DNA of 19,934 nucleotides from an uncultured Planctomycetaceae bacterium (lineage in GTDB: Bacteria; Planctomycetota; Planctomycetia; Planctomycetales; Planctomycetaceae), in the NCBI GenBank assembly GCA_903921605.1, contig CAIXQV010000817.1, positions 1-19,934 of the forward strand, read 5' to 3'. The stretch's first letter is position 1; each line of letters begins with the position of its first letter. The notes below the pieces were generated by a model that worked only from the letters and a program-made list of their open reading frames with translations, made no database searches and was not told the DNA's origin. Made by a program: the position numbers and the translations under genes. Positions 15,637 through 19,934 of the stretch are shown here, in pieces.

Positions 15637-16341
15637 GTGTCTCGAGATTTCTACAATTTGGATGAACTGGTTCAGAAGCTCGGACGAGATCGACGTCTCG
15701 TCGAGAAGCTTGTGAATCGAGGTGTCATTCCAGGACGACGCATCGCGGGTGAGTGGCGATTTAACGAGATCGAGATCACTCACTGGCTCGAGCAGGATAT
15801 TCGGAGTCTCGATGATGAGGGCCTGGCTCAGTTTGAGCAGTCTCAGCAGAATACGGAACTTCGAACTCCCAACGCGATAACTGAGCTGCTGCATCCCGAT
15901 ACCTGTCAGGTTCCGCTTGATGCCGGAACACGTCCGGCGGTTCTTCAGGCTCTGATTGAAGCGGCTGGCCGAACGTGGCATGTCTGGGACCCGGCGGCTG
16001 TACTGAAGGCCGTGAAGGAACGTGAAGATGTCATGTCGACGGGCTTCGAAAATGGCGTCGCCATTCCGCACCCACGAAATCCTCTTCCGGATGCTCTGGG
16101 CCAGTCCGTAATAGCCTATGGCCGAACTCTTTCCGGAATCCCCTTCGGTGCTCCGCGGTGGGTGATGACGGATATGTTCTTTCTGGTTCTTGCCCGGGAT
16201 TCGGCCACGCATCTTCAGATCCTCGCCCGCCTAGGACGAATTCTGCAGCGTGAAGGTGTGATCGATCAACTTCGTCAGTTGGAGTCATCGCAGGAATCGT
16301 ACCAACTGCTGGTTGACACGGACGAGCAGGTTAACAAGTAG
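15637..16341 (+). CDS. Fusion of an excisionase-type HTH domain and a PTS EIIA (PtsN/fructose-type) domain
   Basis: Predicted cytoplasmic regulator of 234 residues. Residues 4-53 form a winged HTH of the MerR/excisionase type: YNLDELVQKLGRDRRLVEKL, then GRRIAGEWRFNEIEITHWL. After a short linker, residues 80-230 are an EIIA domain of the mannitol/fructose/nitrogen-PTS class. The active-site motif is GVAIPHPR with His145 as predicted phospho-acceptor, and the conserved THLQILARLGRIL helix follows. A phosphorylation-controlled DNA- or partner-binding role is inferred. No EI, HPr or EIIB/C gene is in view. The start is GTG at 15637, just after an in-frame stop at 15625, with no clear Shine-Dalgarno. 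The radical SAM gene starts 21 bp after the stop, so they probably share a transcript. Confidence 0.88.
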   Translation: MSRDFYNLDELVQKLGRDRRLVEKLVNRGVIPGRRIAGEWRFNEIEITHWLEQDIRSLDDEGLAQFEQSQQNTELRTPNAITELLHPDTCQVPLDAGTRPAVLQALIEAAGRTWHVWDPAAVLKAVKEREDVMSTGFENGVAIPHPRNPLPDALGQSVIAYGRTLSGIPFGAPRWVMTDMFFLVLARDSATHLQILARLGRILQREGVIDQLRQLESSQESYQLLVDTDEQVNK

Positions 16342-16362
16342 TCGTCAAAAGACTGTCTCTGC

Positions 16363-17898
16363 ATGACTTCCATCGTTCTGACAACACTCAACGCCCGTTA
16401 CATTCACTCCAGCTTCGGGCTTCGCTACCTGCAGGCTAACCTCGGAGCGCTGCAGGCTGACTCAGTCATCCGCGAGTTCACAATCAACGATAACCTTCAG
16501 GATGTTCTGGCCGCGATTCTGAGCGAAGCTCCTCGGATCGTGGGCTTTGGAGTTTATATCTGGAATGTCGACCAGACACTGCGATTGATTGCTGATCTCA
16601 AACAGGTCGCTCCTGATGTCGTCGTGGTGCTGGGCGGTCCGGAGGTGAGTTACGAAACGGAGACACAGCCAATTGTGGCTCTCGCGGATTTCATCATCAC
16701 CGGTGAAGCGGATCTGGAGTTCAGGCTGTTATGCGAACGATTGCTGTCGACCGGAGACGCCGAATCTCGCGGTTCGATTCCTAAGATTCTGCATGCGCCT
16801 GTGCCTCAACTGGATCAGATTCATCTGCCTTATGAGCATTACGCAGCGGAAGATCTTGCTCATCGAGTTCTCTACGTTGAAGCGTCGCGGGGCTGTCCAT
16901 TTACCTGTGAGTTTTGTCTGTCGGCTCTCGAGATTCCCGTCCGCGCGTTTTCGCTGCCGCTGTTTCTGGAGTCGATGCAGAAGCTTATGGATCGAGGCGC
17001 GAAGCAATTCAAATTTGTCGATCGAACATTCAATCTGAATCTGCGGATCAGTCGAGCGATCCTGGAGTTCTTTCTGGAGCGATGGACGCCCGGTTTGTTC
17101 CTGCATTTTGAGCTGATTCCCGACCGACTTCCGGAGTCATTGCGTGAGATTATTCAGCGATTTCCTGCCGGGTCTTTGCAGTTCGAAATCGGAGTGCAGA
17201 CCTTCAGCGATGATGTGAGCCAGTTGATCAGTCGACCTCAGGACAATTTAAAGCTGGAAGAGAATCTGCGATTCCTGCGTAGCGAGACTGGCGTTCATAT
17301 TCACACCGATCTGATCGTTGGTCTGCCGGGTGAATCGCTGGAGAGTTTTGCGGCCGGGTTTGATCGCTTGTATGCTCTGCATCCGCAGGAGATTCAGGTT
17401 GGCATTCTCAAGCGATTGCGTGGCACGCCGATTATTCGTCATGATGCTGAATGGCAGATGGTTTACAGCCGGAATGCACCGTATGAAATTCTATCGAATC
17501 GGTTGTTGTCGTTTGAACAGGTGAATGGACTAAGACGTTTCGCGCGGTATTGGGATCTTGTCGGCAACAGCGGAAATTTTTCGGCCACGTTACGGATGAT
17601 GCTCGACGATTCAGCTTCGGCTTTCGCAGAGTTTCAGGTTTTTTGCGACTGGCTCTATGAGAAAGAGCAGCGACGACACGGGATTTCGCTCAGTCGTTTA
17701 TTTGAGCGTGTGTTCGAGTACCTCACGAACGCCCGTGGGCTGGAAGAGCGAAGCGTCGCACTGGAGATCTGGGCCGACTACACTCGCTCCGGTCGCCGTG
17801 ATCGCCCTGCGTTTTTAAGGAAGTTTGACCTGCCGTCGCCGGCTGCTCGTCATGTCTCTGAGGTTGATCTTCCGGAGCGTCAGTTGCGGCATCTTTAG
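16363..17898 (+). CDS. B12-binding-type radical SAM protein with DUF4080-like C-terminus
   Basis: Radical S-adenosylmethionine enzyme of 511 residues, cytoplasmic. Residues 1-130 form the cobalamin-binding-like Rossmann domain ([30 protein letters not shown]), but the classic DxHxxG cobalamin ligand motif is missing. The radical SAM core starts at about 168 with the 4Fe-4S cysteine motif [10 protein letters not shown] (Cys178, Cys182, Cys185), followed by [17 protein letters not shown] and [11 protein letters not shown]. The C-terminal 150 residues match the DUF4080 extension seen in this subfamily. Substrate and reaction are unknown for the group; methylthiolation or a methyl/alkyl transfer has been proposed only by analogy. 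It follows the HTH-EIIA gene after 21 bp; no Shine-Dalgarno is obvious. Confidence 0.9.
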   Translation: MTSIVLTTLNARYIHSSFGLRYLQANLGALQADSVIREFTINDNLQDVLAAILSEAPRIVGFGVYIWNVDQTLRLIADLKQVAPDVVVVLGGPEVSYETETQPIVALADFIITGEADLEFRLLCERLLSTGDAESRGSIPKILHAPVPQLDQIHLPYEHYAAEDLAHRVLYVEASRGCPFTCEFCLSALEIPVRAFSLPLFLESMQKLMDRGAKQFKFVDRTFNLNLRISRAILEFFLERWTPGLFLHFELIPDRLPESLREIIQRFPAGSLQFEIGVQTFSDDVSQLISRPQDNLKLEENLRFLRSETGVHIHTDLIVGLPGESLESFAAGFDRLYALHPQEIQVGILKRLRGTPIIRHDAEWQMVYSRNAPYEILSNRLLSFEQVNGLRRFARYWDLVGNSGNFSATLRMMLDDSASAFAEFQVFCDWLYEKEQRRHGISLSRLFERVFEYLTNARGLEERSVALEIWADYTRSGRRDRPAFLRKFDLPSPAARHVSEVDLPERQLRHL

Positions 17899-17944
17899 GC
17901 GTTCCGAGTTTGATTGTTCAGTCTCTGCTCAGCATCGTGCTTTA

Positions 17945-17949
17945 AAGGA
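17945..17949 (+). promoter_or_regulatory. Ribosome binding site of the SDR gene
   Basis: AAGGA ends 8 bases before the ATG at 17958, a good Shine-Dalgarno that fixes the start. Confidence 0.65.
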
Positions 17950-17957
17950 ATTACGAA

Positions 17958-18740
17958 ATGTCGTCTGCAAATAAAGTGGCCATCGTGACTGGTGGAGGAA
18001 CCGGAGTGGGTCGAGCCACCTCAGTGGCATTGGCTCGAATCGGTTATTGCGTCGTAGTCAATTACTCCCGTTCTGAGACCGATGCGGAATCGACGGTTCA
18101 GGAGATCATTGCTCTGGGCTCACAGGCGATTGCTGTGAAAGCTGATGTTGCTGATGACGCAGCCTGTCGCGCTATGGTCTCAAAGACGATGGAAGTCTTT
18201 GGTCGCATTGATGTTCTGGTCAACTGCGCGGGCACGACGGATTTCATTGCCTTTCAGAATCTCGAAGCCGCCACCGATGAATCCTGGGAACGACTTTGGA
18301 AAGTTAATGTTGTTGGTGCCTTCCATTGTGCCCGAGCAGTACGAGAACCGATGACGGCATCGGGCGGCGGGATGATTGTCAACGTTTCCAGCGTGGCCGC
18401 TCAGTTGGGACAGGGAAGTTCGATTCCCTATTGCTGCACCAAGGCCGCTCTGGACAACCTGACTGTCTCACTGGCTCGCACCTTTGCCCCACTGATTCGA
18501 GTTAACGGCGTCGCACCGGGATTCGTGGAAACTCGCTGGACTCATGCGGGGCTTGGCGATCGGTTTGGCACACTGGTCGAGGCCTACAAGAAAAGCCTTC
18601 CTCTGGGCCGAACATGTAAGCCTGAAGATATTGCCGACGGCATTCTCAGTCTGATCACTGGCAGCCGCATTGTCACAGGTCAGACACTGACCGTAGATGC
18701 GGGGATGATGATCTCCGGGTTTCAGGTCAAGTTCGACTGA
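17958..18740 (+). CDS. Short-chain dehydrogenase/reductase (FabG-like SDR)
   Basis: Classical SDR of 260 residues, a normal length, predicted cytoplasmic NAD(P)-dependent alcohol/ketone oxidoreductase. The cofactor motif TGGGTGVG is at 11-18, NCAG at 89-92 and the structural Asn at 117 (KVNVVG). The catalytic triad is Ser145, Tyr158 and Lys162 (YCCTK, a variant of YxASK). The PGFVETRW segment and C-terminal GQTLTVDAGMM are typical. A FabG-type 3-oxoacyl reductase role is possible but no acyl carrier or fatty acid gene is nearby, so the substrate is open. It lies 59 bp after the radical SAM gene in the same direction and has its own ribosome-binding site. Confidence 0.92.
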   Translation: MSSANKVAIVTGGGTGVGRATSVALARIGYCVVVNYSRSETDAESTVQEIIALGSQAIAVKADVADDAACRAMVSKTMEVFGRIDVLVNCAGTTDFIAFQNLEAATDESWERLWKVNVVGAFHCARAVREPMTASGGGMIVNVSSVAAQLGQGSSIPYCCTKAALDNLTVSLARTFAPLIRVNGVAPGFVETRWTHAGLGDRFGTLVEAYKKSLPLGRTCKPEDIADGILSLITGSRIVTGQTLTVDAGMMISGFQVKFD

Positions 18741-18760
18741 CGAGATAGTGTTGTTCATCA

Positions 18761-18796
18761 GCCTGCGATTGTGTCGTTTAACGGCAAGCCGCAGGC
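18761..18796 (+). terminator. Candidate stem-loop downstream of the SDR gene
   Basis: GCCTGCG (18761-18767) pairs with CGCAGGC (18790-18796), 20 bases after the SDR stop. The 22-base loop can fold again weakly (CGT/ACG). No T-tract follows, so this is a weak terminator candidate judged by position and stem. Confidence 0.3.
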
Positions 18797-18939
18797 GTCG
18801 GTGTTCACTGATGCTGACGTTTGCGGCTTTTCCTTCACCGAAACCGCTGCTCACATCTTCAGAATACCGTCTGTGTCAACAACGCCTCCGTCGCCAATCT
18901 TCGGCTGCTTTTGAAAAATCTGCTTTTCTGTCTTGATGG

Positions 18940-18974
18940 TTGTAGCCTTGGCTACAATACTTCCCGTGCACGGG
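18940..18974 (+). promoter_or_regulatory. Paired palindromes upstream of DUF1559, overlapping a possible -10 box
   Basis: TTGTAGCC-TT-GGCTACAA (18940-18957) is an 8-bp perfect inverted repeat with a 2-base centre. Five bases later CCCGTGCACGGG (18963-18974) is a perfect 12-bp palindrome. TACAAT at 18953-18958 could be a -10 box lying in the right arm of the first; a TTGATG at 18933-18938 is only 14 bases upstream, so the -35 is poor. Operator sites are one reading; a dispersed repeat of the genome is another. Confidence 0.45.
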
Positions 18975-19041
18975 TGATCTGAGAGCGTTTTTGCAGTTTC
19001 ACGACCTGGTGGAACTTAACGCTCAGTGATGGACACCAATC

Positions 19042-19046
19042 GGGAG
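19042..19046 (+). promoter_or_regulatory. Ribosome binding site deciding the DUF1559 start
   Basis: GGGAG lies 6 bases before the ATG at 19053. It favours this start over the in-frame ATG at 19029, which has no such site. Confidence 0.65.
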
Positions 19047-19052
19047 AACCTC

Positions 19053-19934
19053 ATGGAGTTTGTTTCTTCGACTGTGGCGGGGCGGAAAAAGACGTCCCAC
19101 AGTGGCTTTACTCTGATCGAGCTTCTGGTCGTAATCGCCATTATTGCGATTCTGATTTCATTGTTATTGCCGGCAGTACAGCAGGCTCGCGAGTCCGCTC
19201 GTCGGACGCAATGTCGCAACCATCTGAAGCAGATCGGACTTGCGCTGCACAATTATCACGATGCGCACCGCGTTTTCCCGCCGGCGTATTTGGGCAGTCC
19301 TGTTGCCAGCGGAACGGCGTTTGGCGTCAGTTTCCCCGATGACAATCGCAATGGACCGTCCGGGTTGGGCTGGGGCGTGATGATTCTGCCCTATCTTGAG
19401 CAGTCTTCGCTCTATCAGCAATTTGATCCAACGGTTCCGCTATGGGCTCCGCAACAAGCCGTTGCGCTGCGATCGAAGGTCACCTCGTTTCTCTGTCCAA
19501 GCGCTGTTGGAGGCAGTGACGGTTTTGCGCTGCGGCGATATACGTCCGGCGACAATGAGTCGCCCGGGAATCCACAGCCTTATTCTCCGGCCCTGACGCT
19601 GGCGCATTCGCATTACGTGACCATGGCGGGAACGCAGGGACCATGGGCTCGACCGACCGCGTGGTCGACGGATTTTTCAGTTCCGGAACCTATTTCGGGG
19701 GCTGGTTCCGCCACTATTGACGGGCCATTTTTCAGGAACAGTCGAGTTCGAATGGCGGACATCACGGATGGGTCGTCCAACACTGTTTTTATTGGTGAAC
19801 ACACATCACGGCTCAGCGACAAGACATGGGTTGGTGTTGTGCCGTTTTCTGTCACCTGCAAAAAGCAGAATGGAGTTGTGACGAACGACTGCGACAGCGG
19901 CGGAGCGTTAGTACAGGGACACAGCGGTCCGGAC
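19053..19934 (+). CDS. DUF1559 family protein with prepilin-type N-terminus, 3' end outside window
   Basis: Pseudopilin-like envelope protein greatly expanded in Planctomycetes; the first 294 residues are visible and the frame runs off the right edge. The type IV prepilin signature is [20 protein letters not shown], with predicted cleavage and N-methylation at Gly18|Phe19 and the conserved Glu at 23. The membrane helix runs to about 40, followed by the family hallmark [13 protein letters not shown] and [17 protein letters not shown]. The body has the usual [12 protein letters not shown] and CPSA segments, and [15 protein letters not shown] at about 235-249 is the DUF1559 signature. The protein is thought to be exported and membrane-anchored; its exact role is not established. 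Upstream palindromes may regulate it. Confidence 0.94.
   Translation, partial: MEFVSSTVAGRKKTSHSGFTLIELLVVIAIIAILISLLLPAVQQARESARRTQCRNHLKQIGLALHNYHDAHRVFPPAYLGSPVASGTAFGVSFPDDNRNGPSGLGWGVMILPYLEQSSLYQQFDPTVPLWAPQQAVALRSKVTSFLCPSAVGGSDGFALRRYTSGDNESPGNPQPYSPALTLAHSHYVTMAGTQGPWARPTAWSTDFSVPEPISGAGSATIDGPFFRNSRVRMADITDGSSNTVFIGEHTSRLSDKTWVGVVPFSVTCKKQNGVVTNDCDSGGALVQGHSGPD

Larger units (their letters stand above)
18741..19052 (+). other. Intergenic region between SDR and DUF1559 genes
   Basis: These 312 bp hold a stem-loop shortly after the SDR stop (18761-18796), two close palindromes (18940-18974) with a possible -10 box, and the DUF1559 ribosome-binding site. No small gene was supported in the rest. 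Confidence 0.5.

Noticed and set aside
15616..16212. A 198-residue open frame on the minus strand
   Set aside because: It is antisense to the HTH-EIIA gene, which has clear domains; the antisense product is basic, low in recognisable motifs and most likely a by-product of codon bias.
1..19934. Mobile element, CRISPR array, defence island or RNA gene
   Set aside because: No transposase, integrase, spaced repeat array, nuclease cluster, tRNA or rRNA pattern was recognised; genes are ordinary housekeeping or accessory families of the phylum.

Overview
The window most likely comes from a member of the Planctomycetota with moderate GC content. The evidence is a set of families enriched in that phylum: a Tat-exported DUF1501 protein, a DUF1559 pseudopilin-like protein starting at the right edge, a LolA-like lipoprotein, a DUF6263-like lipoprotein, and a secreted beta-propeller protein of the kind found in large Planctomycete/Verrucomicrobial oxidoreductases. 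Ribosome-binding sites are patchy and several genes start with GTG, which also fits. No tRNA, rRNA, CRISPR array, insertion sequence or phage gene was recognised. The region looks like ordinary chromosome.

Layout. (1) 1-2301 (+) is the 3' part of a secreted beta-propeller protein whose 5' end lies outside the window. It converges on (2) a membrane-bound hybrid histidine kinase (2342-4942, -) with a probable periplasmic TPR-like sensor region. (3) Divergent from that kinase are a Gfo/Idh/MocA oxidoreductase (5138-6289, +) and a DUF1501 protein (6446-7933, +). (4) A two-gene minus-strand operon follows: an NHS/NupG-type MFS transporter (10546-11847), then 17 bp later a cytoplasmic PAS-GAF-PAS hybrid histidine kinase (7979-10528). 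(5) A DUF6263-like lipoprotein (12180-13445, +) converges on a minus-strand pair, a 162-residue cytoplasmic protein (14857-15345) followed by a LolA-like lipoprotein (13606-14820). (6) Divergent from that pair is a plus-strand run: an HTH-EIIA fusion (15637-16341), a B12-binding/DUF4080 radical SAM enzyme 21 bp later (16363-17898), and an SDR oxidoreductase (17958-18740). (7) A DUF1559 protein with a prepilin-type N-terminus (19053 to the right edge) is preceded by two closely spaced palindromes.

How the genes may work together. Gfo/Idh, the MFS permease, the SDR, DUF1501 and the beta-propeller protein fit a heterotrophic carbohydrate or nucleoside-related lifestyle, but the sequence fixes no substrate. 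The two arrangements that best suggest a functional unit are the transporter-kinase operon and the HTH-EIIA fusion with the radical SAM enzyme. Both kinases end in receiver domains with no output domain, and each receiver has only part of the usual acidic pocket. I see no clear new defence or mobile system. The most unusual items are the DNA-binding/PTS fusion and its neighbour, and several unassigned palindromes and repeats between genes.
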